DNA of 64,000 nucleotides from Halorussus limi (lineage in GTDB: Archaea > Halobacteriota > Halobacteria > Halobacteriales > Haladaptataceae), in NCBI RefSeq assembly GCF_023238205.1, contig NZ_CP096659.1:1116001-1180000 (forward strand). The letters are read 5' to 3'. Position numbers and translations under genes: made by a program. Positions 1-9,594 of this stretch are shown here, in pieces (position 1 is the stretch's first letter; each line of letters starts with the position of its first letter). The notes under the pieces were generated by a model. It saw only the letters and a program-made list of their open reading frames with translations, was not told the origin of the DNA and did no database searches.

Positions 1-56
1 CCCACCTCTACCCCGACGACTACACTCGACCGCTGGACGGGCAACAGGGAGAGTAG
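1..56 (+). CDS. 3' end of an unidentified gene (partial)
   Basis: The third frame reads HLYPDDYTRPLDGQQGE and then TAG at 54-56, which looks like the acidic C-terminus of a haloarchaeal protein. Only 17 residues lie inside the window, so no family can be assigned. It would converge with the minus-strand gene that ends at 118. Confidence 0.45.
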   Translation, partial: HLYPDDYTRPLDGQQGE

Positions 57-117
57 CCGCTACGGTTCCGCCGACCAGAGGCCTCGGGCACGCTCCGGGC
101 GCTTCGCCGCAGTTCGA

Positions 118-1017
118 CTACTCCGCGGGCAGGTACTCGATTTCGGTTATTTCGGCCCGCCAGTAGGGCAGGTCGCCGTCGGGCAGGTTCCACTCGACTT
201 CGCCTTCGGTCGGGACGAGCAGGCCGTTTCGCTCCCGGTAGTTCCGGAGACGGACCGTCCACGCCCTCCGCTCGTAACCTCCGTCGTCGGTCGCTCGCGG
301 GCGTTCGGCCGCGATGCGCTCGACTCGGTGGTCGTCGCCGAAGTGGAACACCGCGCTCGCCGTCGCGTCGCCGTGTTCGACGGTCGCCAGCGCCGAGTCG
401 TCGTCTCTCGCCTCCCACTCGACGCCCTCGCCGGGGACGAGCGCGGTCGGGAACCAGACCGTCTCGGCGAGATACCGGAGGAGTTCGCCCTCGTCGAGCG
501 CCGGGCCGGGGTCGGCGTTCGCGACCGGGAGCGACCCGAAAACCGCGGCGCGGAGCGACCCCGAGCCGCCGACGTAGGCGTCCACGGCCCGAATCGGAAC
601 GAACGGGGCCAGTTCGACGGTCGCGTCCCAGACGAACCCCGGCGGCCGGACGGTGAACCGCTGGGTGGCTTCGAGCGGTTTCCACGGCGCGTCGGCCCCG
701 CCGAGTCGGAACTCGCCGCGCTGTTCCAGTCGGACCGTCCGGACGTACGACCGCCCGTCCCGAATCGCGTGGTCGAGGTAGTCGCCGACCGGGTCGGGCA
801 GACCCGCCAAGTCGTCGTTCGTGACCGTGCGGTCGGTGTCCGTGACGATTCGGCGCTCGCCAGCGACCGCTCGCTCGGGGCGGCCCTCGGCGTCCGCGAG
901 CAGTTCGTCCGTGAGAGCGGCGGTCTCCCGGTCGAAGCGGGCGCGGCCGACCGCGGCGGCCGCGCCGACACCGACCGCGGCCGCGCCGAGTCCCTTCAGG
1001 GCGGTCGTGACTCGCAT
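118..1017 (-). CDS. DUF6544/DUF6920-like conserved protein
   Basis: This 299-aa protein starts with a short Ala/Gly/Val-rich hydrophobic stretch (about residues 5-24), which could be a membrane anchor or signal. A charged region follows, then a beta-rich domain with an FVWDATVELAP-type segment near residue 130 and a C-terminal stretch ending in IEYLPAE. The layout resembles the DUF6544 (formerly DUF6920) proteins of unknown function in haloarchaea and actinobacteria; I assign that from memory of the family. No catalytic motif is visible. It stands alone, divergent from the hydrolase at 1137. The ATG at 1017 is the first start before the hydrophobic segment. Confidence 0.75.
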   Translation of the reverse strand: MRVTTALKGLGAAAVGVGAAAAVGRARFDRETAALTDELLADAEGRPERAVAGERRIVTDTDRTVTNDDLAGLPDPVGDYLDHAIRDGRSYVRTVRLEQRGEFRLGGADAPWKPLEATQRFTVRPPGFVWDATVELAPFVPIRAVDAYVGGSGSLRAAVFGSLPVANADPGPALDEGELLRYLAETVWFPTALVPGEGVEWEARDDDSALATVEHGDATASAVFHFGDDHRVERIAAERPRATDDGGYERRAWTVRLRNYRERNGLLVPTEGEVEWNLPDGDLPYWRAEITEIEYLPAE

Positions 1018-1136
1018 ACGTCCCGTTCGCTCTCGGTCGTCAAGAGCGTCGTGGCGTGACCGAACGAGTCCCCGACGAGTGACGGACGAGTCCCCGACCG
1101 CCGCCTACTTTCCCGCTCGCCCGCCTACGCCCGGGC

Positions 1137-2093
1137 ATGACCGAACCCCTGCGCACCGAACTGGACCCGGAGGTAGCCGAAGTCGTCGCGGACATCGAGT
1201 CCGCGGGCGTCCCCGAGTGGTCGGCCATGTCGGTCGAGTCCGCCCGGCGAGTCGAGGACGAGGTCTTCTCCGGCGGCGACCCGCCGGAGGTCGGGTTCGT
1301 GCGCGAGTTGGCGATTCCGGGGCAGGACGCGTCGGCGGGAGAGATTCCGATTCGGGTCTACCGCCACGAGGAGATCGCGAACTCGGACCGCGCGCCCGTT
1401 CTCGTCTACTACCACGGCGGCGGGTGGGTTCTCGGCACGCTCGACTCCATCGACGGCGTCTGTCGCCGCCTCGCCCGCCGCGGGGAGTGCGTCGTCGTCT
1501 CGGTCGATTACCGACTTGCGCCCGAACACCCGTTCCCCGCCGCGGTCGAGGACGCCGACGCCGCGCTCCGGTGGGTCGCCGACCGCGCCGAGTCGTTCGG
1601 CGGCGACCCCGAGCGCCTCGCGGTCGGCGGGACCAGCGCGGGCGGGAATCTGGCCGCCGTGACCGCCCTGCGGTCGAGGGAGACCGGCGGGCCGCGACTG
1701 TCCCGCCAGTTCCTCTTCTACCCCATCACCGACTACGCCTTCGACACCGATTCCTACGCCGAGAACGGCGACGGACCGCTCCTGACAGAGGCGGACATGC
1801 GGTGGTTCTGGGACCGCTACCTCCGGAGCGAGGTGGACGGCGCGAACCCCTACGCCGCGCCGCTCCGCGCGCCCGACCTCTCGGGACTCCCGCCCGCGAC
1901 GGTCGTGACCTGCGGATTCGACCCGCTCCGCGACGAGGGCGTGGCCTACGCGGAGCGACTCGCGGAGGCGGGCGTCGAGGTCCGCCACGACCACCACCCC
2001 GACCAGCCTCACGGGTTCCTCAGCACGTCCGAGTCGGTTTCCGCGGCGGACGAGGCGCTGGACGACATCGGCGCGGAGTTGCGGTCGCTGTAG
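1137..2093 (+). CDS. alpha/beta hydrolase (HSL-type esterase/lipase)
   Basis: This 318-aa protein belongs to the hormone-sensitive-lipase branch of alpha/beta hydrolases, which cleave short acyl esters in the cytoplasm. The oxyanion-hole motif HGGGW lies near residue 95 and the nucleophile motif GTSAGG near residue 166. The catalytic Asp is probably in GFDPLRDEG (near 262) and the His in the PHGF segment near 293. Length and order match the family. The ATG at 1137 follows a 119-base gap behind a divergent gene. It looks monocistronic, and the next gene converges on it. The natural substrate cannot be read from sequence. Confidence 0.9.
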   Translation: MTEPLRTELDPEVAEVVADIESAGVPEWSAMSVESARRVEDEVFSGGDPPEVGFVRELAIPGQDASAGEIPIRVYRHEEIANSDRAPVLVYYHGGGWVLGTLDSIDGVCRRLARRGECVVVSVDYRLAPEHPFPAAVEDADAALRWVADRAESFGGDPERLAVGGTSAGGNLAAVTALRSRETGGPRLSRQFLFYPITDYAFDTDSYAENGDGPLLTEADMRWFWDRYLRSEVDGANPYAAPLRAPDLSGLPPATVVTCGFDPLRDEGVAYAERLAEAGVEVRHDHHPDQPHGFLSTSESVSAADEALDDIGAELRSL

Positions 2094-2145
2094 CGGGTCG
2101 CGTCGCGGTGCAGTCAGAAGTCGTCCGAAAATCCGATTCGGGGAG

Positions 2146-5100
2146 CTACGCGAGTCGCCGGCGAGCGACCGCCAGACCGGCCAGCAACGCGACCAGCGCG
2201 GTCGAAACGCCGAACCCGGGGACGCCGCTACTGCCGCCGTCGTCGGTGGTCGCGGCGGTCGTGGTGCCGGAGTCGCCACCGTCGCCGTCGCCAGCGACCG
2301 AGACCGACCCGGCGGAAGCGCCGTTGACTGCGAGTTCGTGTTCGCCCGGCGAGTCGAGCGTCACCTCGAAGGTGAGGCGCTCGGACTCGCCGCCCGCGAG
2401 TTCGACGCTCTTCTCGGCGACGACGTCGCCGTCCACCGAGAGCCTCGCGGTCCCGCTGGCGGTGCCCGAACCGTCGTTCTCGACGGTCGCCGTGACCGTC
2501 ACGCTCTCACCCGGTTCGACGGTGGTCGCGCCGACCGACGCGTCAGTCACCGAGAGCGCGCCGCTCCGGACGCCGACCGCGAAGGTGCCGGTGTCCGCGG
2601 CCGCGCCGCGGAGGACGTACTTCCCGCCGCCGGTCTCGACCACTTCGGTCTCGACCGCTCGCCACGACCCGCCGTCGAGTCGGTAGAGCGCGACGTTCTC
2701 GGGAGCGGCGGCGGCGCTGGCTGGCACCGCAAATTTGACGCCGACCTCCGAGAGTTCGGAGGCGGTGATTTCGGTGGTCCCTACCTCGACGTAACCGAGC
2801 GCGGGCACGTCGGGTGCGGTCGCGCCGTCCGGCGGACTCGCGGCGACGCTGGCATCGACGTAGAACTCGGAGGAGGGTTCGTCGCTGGACGGCCGGACCG
2901 ACACCTGACGCACCGTGAGGTCGCCCGCCGCGATGCCGCCCTCCGGCGAAAGCCGACCGGGCGCGTCCGACCGCGCGCTGAGGATTTTGCCCCGGAAACT
3001 GTTCGGGGTCACTGCCGTCACTTCGTCGCGCACGTCCGGGACCGGGATGTCCACCGCGCCGCCCCCGCCGCCGGCGCTACCGCCACCGCCGCTGTTCCCC
3101 GAGGACTCGTTGACGACCGCGAACGAGACCGTCTCGGGTTCGGCCAGCGAGTTGCCCGCATTGTCGGTCGCGTTCAGCGTGGCGTTGTAGGTCCCCGCCG
3201 AGAGGTTCCGGGTGAAGGTGATCTGGCCGTCGGACGCTATCGACGCGCCGGTCGCGACTTCGACGCCGTCCTCGCCCTCGAACGTGAGCGTGACGTTCGC
3301 CGGGTCCACGCCGGAGTAATCGTCGTCGTACGACCCCGTGAGAGTCACCTCGCCGGGCGTCGGCGTCTCGGTCGCCACGGCGAGCGAGGCCGTCGGCGGC
3401 GTCGACTCCTTCCGGCCGGTGATGGCGTAGGTCGAGAAGTGCGGGGCCTCGATTTTGTAGGTGTAGGTCCCGTCGTCGTCGCTGGCGTCGACGCGCTTCG
3501 CGTCAACCTTCTCCCATCCGGTCGAGCGGTTCTCCTCTTCGACCCAGAACTTCACCGTGCCGGGCCGGATGTACTTCTGGTGGACGCGGGACTGCTCGAC
3601 GGTCACGTTGACGGTCGCGTCCGTGATGTTGGCGTTCGAGACCGAGGTGTCTATCTGCGGGAAGTAGAGCGAAGTTCCGTTCGGGTTGGTCCGGTTCGAG
3701 TCCGGGTTCGTCGTCGCGGTCCCGACCGTCACGTTGGCCTCGGTGGTCCCGTTGTCCGTCCGGATGGACACCTCGTTCACGTTCGTGTCGCTCGTCTCGG
3801 CTTCGAGCGTGCCGTTTTTCGTCCTGTTCATCGCGACCGTCTGCCCGACGTTGTAGGCGGTCGAGGCGTTGCGGACGGTCAACTCGTTGCCCGCCGCGTC
3901 GCGGACGACGACCTCGAACTCGTGGTTGCCCAGCGCGGGCGCGGGCAGGACCGGACCATGTCCGTCGGAACCGATGGACTCGCCGTCCACCAGAATTGCG
4001 TGGACTCTGCTCTGGTCGTCGGTCGCGTTCACGACGACCTGAATTGCGTGCTGGGGGAGGACCTCGTCGGTCCGATTCAGTCCCGGCGGCGTCGTCAGCG
4101 ACGGTTTCTCCGTGTCGATGCGAATCGTCTCGTTGTGGTGAGTCTCGGTGTTGTTCGCCTCGTCCACGCTATAGAACTCGACGGTGTGGTTGCCCTCGGA
4201 GTCGAGCGTGACGTTGCCGCCATCGTAGGTCTGCCACTGACCGCCGTCTAGACTATAGTTCGTGACTGCCACGCCACTCGTCTCGTCCGACGCGTCGAAC
4301 GTGACGTTCACGTCCGAGTCGTACCAGCCGTTATCGTTCGCCGACGCGTTCGTCACGAGGTCGGTCGCCGGGTCGGTCGCGTCGATTTTGAAGGAGACGG
4401 ACCTGTTTTCGACGTTCCCGGCCGCGTCGGTCGCACGGTAGCTGACGGAGTGGTTGCCGTCGGTCGAGACCGTGACGTTGCCCTCGTAGGACTGCCAGTC
4501 GCCGCCGTCCACGCGGTATTCGACGCTGGTGAGCCGAGACGTGCCGTCGGACGCCGAGAGGTTCACCGCGACCGACGAGTTGTACCACCCGCCGCGCTTC
4601 GTGCTGTCGGCGTCGAGCGTGGCGGTCGCGTTCGGGGCGTGCGTGTCGAGCAGTAACTGTTGGGCGAGTAGTCGTTCCGAGTTGCCGTGCGTGTCGGTCG
4701 CGTTCGAGAAGAGGTCGACGGTACCGTCGGACAGTCCGGCGGCGTCCACCGTGAAGTTACCGCGGTAGATACCGTCGTCGCCTTGGGTGAGCGCGACGGT
4801 TCCCGCGCCGAGTTCGGAGGCGTTCGCGGTGACGCTCTCGACGCCGGTGAGGGCGTCGGAAACGTTGAACGCGACCGAAACGCGCTCGCCGTCCGAGACG
4901 ACCGCGTTGCCGTCGGCGCTGGTTACGTTGTGAACCGAGACGGTCGGTGCGGTCGTGTCGACGACGGTGGTGTCCGACGTAGTTCCGGTGAAGTTCTCGT
5001 TTCCGACCGTGTCGGTGGCTTTTTCCAACGTAATCTGATACTCATCGTCGCTATCTACAGTGTAGAACGCCCGATACTCGTAGGAAGTCGAATCGTTCTG

Positions 5101-8100
5101 AACACTCATGTCCCCCTCTCGGATAGTTTTGAGTGTATCTCCTGTACTATTGGTGAGAGTAATGCGAAGAGTATCGAGTTCTTCATCTGTAGTCAATAGA
5201 ATCTCGAGGTCTTGTTCCGCCCCGTACGAAGAGATGCTTAGCTTCTGAACGTGTGCTGCCTCGTTATCCACATCGATGGAACCGCTATCACTGTTCGTAT
5301 TTGTACTATTGTCGGTCGCCCTCACCGTGACGTTCCGAGTACCGGTGCCCGCGTCGGCGACCGTAACGTTCGCCGCGAAGGTGTCGCCGGTCGTGTGGCG
5401 GAGGTCGACCTGTCCGGCACCCAGACTAGTCGCGTTGGCGGTCACCGAGGCGACGCCGCTCCCGTTCTCGACCACCGTCGCCTCGATTCTGACCGCGTCG
5501 CCGTCGTTCACGACGCCGTCGTCGTCGGTGGCGTCGGTGAGGTTCGCGGAGATTTCCGGCGGTTTCGTGTCCACGATAACCGAGTCGGTCTGGCCGGTCG
5601 CACCGTCGTTGCCGTTCCCGTCGGTGGCGTTCTGGAGCGTCGCCTCGAAGGTGCCGTCTCGGCCCTGCGAGACGTTCGCGGTGTAGACGTAGGTGCCCGA
5701 GTCGTTCGTCTCGGTGAAGTTGGCGCGGGTCAGTGTCCCCGACGCGTCACCGTCGAGTCCGACCGTGATGTTCGACAACTGCTCGGTGGACTCGAAGGAC
5801 ACGTTCACGTCCTGCCCGGTCGCCGTCACGTCGAACGCCGAGATTATCGGGGCGGAGGTGGTGAGCGCGACGGTGACGTTCTGGTCGCCGGACATCGTGA
5901 GCGACCTGGTGTGAATCTGGGGCGGGAATCGCGTGCTGTTCTCGGGCGGCGTGACCGTCAACGAGACGTCGCCCGCGAACTCCATCCCCCGGCGACCGGT
6001 CGCTCTCGGGACCAAGTATCCCTCGGCGTCGGTCGTCTCGAAGACGAAGCGGGCCGTTGCGTTCGCGTGGGAGTGGGTGAAGTTGACGGTCGCGTTCTCT
6101 ACCGGGTTGCCGACCTCGTCGACGACCCGGACGTTCAACAGCGACGCGTTCGGGAGGTCGAATCGGCCGAGGTCCGCGTCCGTCGTCGCGTTCACGCGAC
6201 CCAGTGCGTACACGTCGGGCACGTCGTCGTGGGGATACGGACTGTCGGCGCCGTCTTGGAAGAACTCGGCGTCGTAGGACCGACCGGCGTGGACGCCCTC
6301 GACGGTGAAGTTCCCCGTGGCGTTCGTGTAGTCGTACGGCCACTGGTCGGCCGACTCGTTGGTGAAGTAGACGAAACCATCGTCCACGGGATTCCCGTCC
6401 GGGCCGGTGATTCGACCGGAGACGTTGACAGTCTCCTGTAGCGTGACGGTGACGTTGGTGTCGTTCTGCACGTCGATGATGTCAGTGTACACCGGTCCCT
6501 CGAATTGGGAACTGCCGTCCGGCGGAGACGCCATCACGCGCACATCGCCGACGACTTCGATGCCGGGCGTGCCGCCGGCGGTGAACGTACCGTCGCTGCG
6601 CGTCTCGCCGGGGAAGTCCACGTGCGACCACGTCCCGTTCTCCTTGCGGAAGTGCATGACCTCGACGTTGGCGTTCGGAACGGGGTCGCCGCTCTGGTCC
6701 ACGACAGTCACGTTCAGGACGTGAGCCTTAGGAAGCGTCCGGGTCCCGAGGTCCGAGGAGTTCCGGCCGTTCACGATGTCGAGGTTGTAGAGGTCCGGGG
6801 ACCCGTCGAGGGGCAGATACGTCGAGTCGGGTCGGCTGAAGTTGTCCTGATAGTAGCCGATTGCGTACTTGCCCTCGACGCCGGTCGTCGACAGCGAGTA
6901 CGCTCCGGTTCCGTCGGTCCGACCGCGGACGTTGTTCGTGACGTTGAGCCGGTAGGCGATGATTTCGTCGTCTTCGGCGACCGTTCCGTCGGCTTCTTCG
7001 ACGGTGCCCGAGTAGCTCACTCGGTCCTCCACGGTCTCCTCGACAGACGGAATCGCGCCGTCGGCGTCCACGAGTCCGTATCCCGTCCGGTTGTTCGGTT
7101 CACTGCCCCGCAGCGGGACCGCCGAGGATTCGAGCCGTGACTGGACCTGCTCGGGCGTGAGACTCCCGTTCGCCGCGAGCATCAGCGCCGCGACGCCAGC
7201 CGTGTAGGGCGTCGACGCGGAGGTCCCGTAGAAACTGTCGTACACGGAAGTCGTCACGCCGTCGGGCGCGACCACGTCGGGCTTGATTCGGCCGTCGATG
7301 GTCGGCCCGCGCGAGGAGAAGCCCTCCAGTCGGTTGTCCTCGTAGTTGACCGCGCCGACCGTGACGATGTTCCGGCCCGTGCCGGGAATCGTGACGCTCC
7401 GGCCGCTGGTCCAGTACTCGGGGTCGGAGTCGCCGCGGAAGAATGCGTCGAACTTCGCAGAACCGTTGGCACTGCGGTTGTACACCCCGAGGAAGACCGG
7501 TTCAGTAGCGTAGTAGCTGACCTCCTCGACCGGTGGCTGTGAGCCGTTCTGGACTGTCTGGGACCCGGCGACGATGGTGCCGCTGGCGTTGTAGAGGTAG
7601 AAGTCGTAGTTCTCGTTTCGGGCGTCCCAGTCGTTCCAACTGACGTCGATGTTCACGTACCCCGAACCGCCGGCCGGCGTGACGTTCATCGTCTCGTCGC
7701 TCCCGCTGAAGTTCATCCAGCCGTTACCGTCGGGGTCCGACCACTGGTCGTTCCAGTGGCTCTGGTAGCCGTCGTTTCCGGAGGAGGTCAGCCACGTCGT
7801 CCCGTTCCGAACCGACTCGTTGATTTCTCGGTTCATCGAGTCGGTTCCGTCGAGCGGTCCGACGTTGTACCAACTCAGCGACATCGTCACTACGTCGGTC
7901 GACGTGTTCTGGTCTATCCACGTGACCGCCTCGTAGAACTCGGTGAGGGTGCCGACCTTCACCGCAACGATGGAGGCGTTGGGCGCGGTGTCGGCGACGA
8001 GTTCGGCGGTCGCGGTGCCGTGTTCGCCCGACTGGTTGCTCATCGAGCGCGGGTCGGCCGAACTGAAGTTCCGCCAGTTCACGAGTTGGTCGGAGATTTC

Positions 8101-8784
8101 GGGGTTGGTCACGTTGAATCCCGTGTCGACGACTGCCACCGTCACGTTCTCGCCGGTGACGGCCGCGTCGTGAACGTTCCCGACGTCCATGTTCGAGAGA
8201 CCCTCGCCGACGATTTCGTTCGTGTCGGGCTTGCGGGGTCGGCGAACGAACTCGACCGCCGCCGAGTCCGCGAGCGCCTGCACGGCCGCCGCGGGCACAC
8301 GCGCCTGCACGAGACGCTCGTGTTTCGCCTGCACGTCGCCGCCGTTCGCGCCGACCAGTCCGGCGGCGTCGTCGCTCCGGCCGGGCGAGGCGCGGACCAC
8401 GACTTGCACGAACTCGGTGCCGCCCGTGCTGTCGGCCGAGGGCCCGCCCTCCGCCGACTCGACTTCGTCGAGGAGCGCCGACGAGACCTTGGGGTTGGCC
8501 GCCGCCGCGGGCGGCGCGGACCGCCCCGTGGTCCCGTTCGCGGTCTGGTTATCGGTAGTCGTCGTCGCTGTCGTTGTCGTCTCCGACCTCGTCGTGTCGG
8601 TCGCCGTGGTCGTGGCGAGCGTCGTCGTTGCGACCGTAGTGGTGTTGCCCGACGTGTTTCCACTGGCGGTCCCGACCGCGAGCGGACCGATAGATGCGAC
8701 GACCGAGGCCGGAACCGCCGCGGTCACGGCCGAGACGACCAGCAGGACCGAGAGCGCGACCGCTGAGGTGCGGCTTCTTCTCAT
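2146..8784 (-). CDS. giant secreted S8 (subtilisin-like) serine protease with Ig-like repeats and PGF-CTERM anchor
   Basis: This predicted exported protease has 2212 aa. I take the ATG at 8784 because it opens a clear signal peptide (RR, then a hydrophobic core at residues 8-30); 39 further codons upstream are open but lack signal character. A Thr-rich linker (45-85) leads into an S8 domain with Asp220 (VVDTGF), His255 (GEHGT), Asn337 (SSGNDG) and Ser522 (GTSAST). Behind it come carboxypeptidase-regulatory/CNA-B-like modules, many Ig-like repeats with 'SVSFKID'-type strands, a PGF-pre-PGF-like domain, a CARDB-like domain and a C-terminal PGFGVSTAL-hydrophobic-RRR tail typical of archaeosortase-processed surface proteins. 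The dense N-x-S/T sequons suggest heavy N-glycosylation. One internal stretch is unusually AT-rich (see findings). Confidence 0.88.
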   Translation of the reverse strand: MRRSRTSAVALSVLLVVSAVTAAVPASVVASIGPLAVGTASGNTSGNTTTVATTTLATTTATDTTRSETTTTATTTTDNQTANGTTGRSAPPAAAANPKVSSALLDEVESAEGGPSADSTGGTEFVQVVVRASPGRSDDAAGLVGANGGDVQAKHERLVQARVPAAAVQALADSAAVEFVRRPRKPDTNEIVGEGLSNMDVGNVHDAAVTGENVTVAVVDTGFNVTNPEISDQLVNWRNFSSADPRSMSNQSGEHGTATAELVADTAPNASIVAVKVGTLTEFYEAVTWIDQNTSTDVVTMSLSWYNVGPLDGTDSMNREINESVRNGTTWLTSSGNDGYQSHWNDQWSDPDGNGWMNFSGSDETMNVTPAGGSGYVNIDVSWNDWDARNENYDFYLYNASGTIVAGSQTVQNGSQPPVEEVSYYATEPVFLGVYNRSANGSAKFDAFFRGDSDPEYWTSGRSVTIPGTGRNIVTVGAVNYEDNRLEGFSSRGPTIDGRIKPDVVAPDGVTTSVYDSFYGTSASTPYTAGVAALMLAANGSLTPEQVQSRLESSAVPLRGSEPNNRTGYGLVDADGAIPSVEETVEDRVSYSGTVEEADGTVAEDDEIIAYRLNVTNNVRGRTDGTGAYSLSTTGVEGKYAIGYYQDNFSRPDSTYLPLDGSPDLYNLDIVNGRNSSDLGTRTLPKAHVLNVTVVDQSGDPVPNANVEVMHFRKENGTWSHVDFPGETRSDGTFTAGGTPGIEVVGDVRVMASPPDGSSQFEGPVYTDIIDVQNDTNVTVTLQETVNVSGRITGPDGNPVDDGFVYFTNESADQWPYDYTNATGNFTVEGVHAGRSYDAEFFQDGADSPYPHDDVPDVYALGRVNATTDADLGRFDLPNASLLNVRVVDEVGNPVENATVNFTHSHANATARFVFETTDAEGYLVPRATGRRGMEFAGDVSLTVTPPENSTRFPPQIHTRSLTMSGDQNVTVALTTSAPIISAFDVTATGQDVNVSFESTEQLSNITVGLDGDASGTLTRANFTETNDSGTYVYTANVSQGRDGTFEATLQNATDGNGNDGATGQTDSVIVDTKPPEISANLTDATDDDGVVNDGDAVRIEATVVENGSGVASVTANATSLGAGQVDLRHTTGDTFAANVTVADAGTGTRNVTVRATDNSTNTNSDSGSIDVDNEAAHVQKLSISSYGAEQDLEILLTTDEELDTLRITLTNSTGDTLKTIREGDMSVQNDSTSYEYRAFYTVDSDDEYQITLEKATDTVGNENFTGTTSDTTVVDTTAPTVSVHNVTSADGNAVVSDGERVSVAFNVSDALTGVESVTANASELGAGTVALTQGDDGIYRGNFTVDAAGLSDGTVDLFSNATDTHGNSERLLAQQLLLDTHAPNATATLDADSTKRGGWYNSSVAVNLSASDGTSRLTSVEYRVDGGDWQSYEGNVTVSTDGNHSVSYRATDAAGNVENRSVSFKIDATDPATDLVTNASANDNGWYDSDVNVTFDASDETSGVAVTNYSLDGGQWQTYDGGNVTLDSEGNHTVEFYSVDEANNTETHHNETIRIDTEKPSLTTPPGLNRTDEVLPQHAIQVVVNATDDQSRVHAILVDGESIGSDGHGPVLPAPALGNHEFEVVVRDAAGNELTVRNASTAYNVGQTVAMNRTKNGTLEAETSDTNVNEVSIRTDNGTTEANVTVGTATTNPDSNRTNPNGTSLYFPQIDTSVSNANITDATVNVTVEQSRVHQKYIRPGTVKFWVEEENRSTGWEKVDAKRVDASDDDGTYTYKIEAPHFSTYAITGRKESTPPTASLAVATETPTPGEVTLTGSYDDDYSGVDPANVTLTFEGEDGVEVATGASIASDGQITFTRNLSAGTYNATLNATDNAGNSLAEPETVSFAVVNESSGNSGGGGSAGGGGGAVDIPVPDVRDEVTAVTPNSFRGKILSARSDAPGRLSPEGGIAAGDLTVRQVSVRPSSDEPSSEFYVDASVAASPPDGATAPDVPALGYVEVGTTEITASELSEVGVKFAVPASAAAAPENVALYRLDGGSWRAVETEVVETGGGKYVLRGAAADTGTFAVGVRSGALSVTDASVGATTVEPGESVTVTATVENDGSGTASGTARLSVDGDVVAEKSVELAGGESERLTFEVTLDSPGEHELAVNGASAGSVSVAGDGDGGDSGTTTAATTDDGGSSGVPGFGVSTALVALLAGLAVARRRLA

Positions 8785-9169
8785 GCCGACCCTCCAGTCA
8801 CGGCGGTCGTTCGCGCGGTGGTAGTCGGCCGCGAAGAGCCACCACCGAAGCGCCCGAGACTGTGAGAGGCGGCCGTCGTGACAGTAAGCGTCGCGCCGCA
8901 CCGCGAGCGTACCGTTGCCCCAACATACGTTTTATTTCTAACATGTATTGTATCGGTCATTGTCGTCCAGTTATGGTAATGGGTGATAAAATTTTGTAAT
9001 CGACACAAGTAGTCAATAGAGACGATATGAACGACGGGCAGAACGACAGTCGAGCAGAATATGTACAAAACCGGACGACGGAATCGGCCCGAGTCGTTTC
9101 AGAACAGGAAAGCCACACCACCGAGGGCACTCGACCGACCGACCAAAAAGTGTAGTTACTTCTACTATT
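8785..9169. other. intergenic region between protease and RNA-binding protein gene
   Basis: This 385-base stretch is the upstream region of the minus-strand protease. Its protease-proximal half is GC-rich. From about 8930 it becomes AT-rich with TTTTATTT and AAAATTTTG tracts that could hold the protease promoter, which would imply a leader of well over 100 bases. I see no convincing gene. Confidence 0.5.
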
Positions 9170-9589
9170 TTACTCGAAGTCGTCCTGCGTGACCGGTTTG
9201 CCCTCCTCGGTTGGCGGGGCGATGTGGTCGACGAACTCCTCGACGGACGGTTGCTCGACGCGGACCCGAACGTGGATGTCGCCGAGTTCGTCGGGATTGC
9301 CGACCGCGAAGTTGACGACGCCCTCGAAGGCGGCCTGCTTCTTCAGGTCGAACGAGAAGGTGTCGCCGCGACGGTTGCCGAAGAACTCCCCGCGGGCGGT
9401 GTCGAGTATCTCTTGGCGGTGGAGCAGTTCCGAGAAGTGGTCGAGCGAGTGGGCCTCGGCGACGACCTCGCCGTGCTGTTGTTCGGGTTCCGCGCCGGGG
9501 AAGATGTTGGCGATGGCGGTCGCGACGCGGTCCGCGATTTCGGTGTCCGTGACGGGTGCCGTAACCTGGACGTCGATGCTGTAAATCAT
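9170..9589 (-). CDS. predicted RNA-binding protein (COG1325, exosome-associated family)
   Basis: This 139-aa acidic protein resembles the archaeal COG1325 family, annotated as RNA-binding and linked by gene context to the exosome. It opens with an MIYSIDVQVTAPV strand, has a central EILDTARGEFF helix and an F-S-F-DLKKQAAF segment, and ends with a VRVRVEQPSVEEF strand-helix. The open frame extends upstream to 10054, but the ATG at 9589 is the natural start because it lies five bases after the stop of the kinase-like gene, a translational-coupling arrangement. The two genes form an operon that is widely conserved in haloarchaea. RNA binding is inferred from the family only. Confidence 0.82.
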   Translation of the reverse strand: MIYSIDVQVTAPVTDTEIADRVATAIANIFPGAEPEQQHGEVVAEAHSLDHFSELLHRQEILDTARGEFFGNRRGDTFSFDLKKQAAFEGVVNFAVGNPDELGDIHVRVRVEQPSVEEFVDHIAPPTEEGKPVTQDDFE

Positions 9590-9594
9590 GGTAA

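Noticed and set aside
821-2686. Long plus-strand open frame of over 600 codons
   Set aside because: It runs across the hydrolase gene in another frame and is Arg/Pro-rich, a GC-driven shadow with no motif.
2338-7140. Several long plus-strand frames opposite the protease gene
   Set aside because: They are antisense shadows of the protease, Arg- and Val-rich, and the minus-strand frame has intact S8 motifs throughout.
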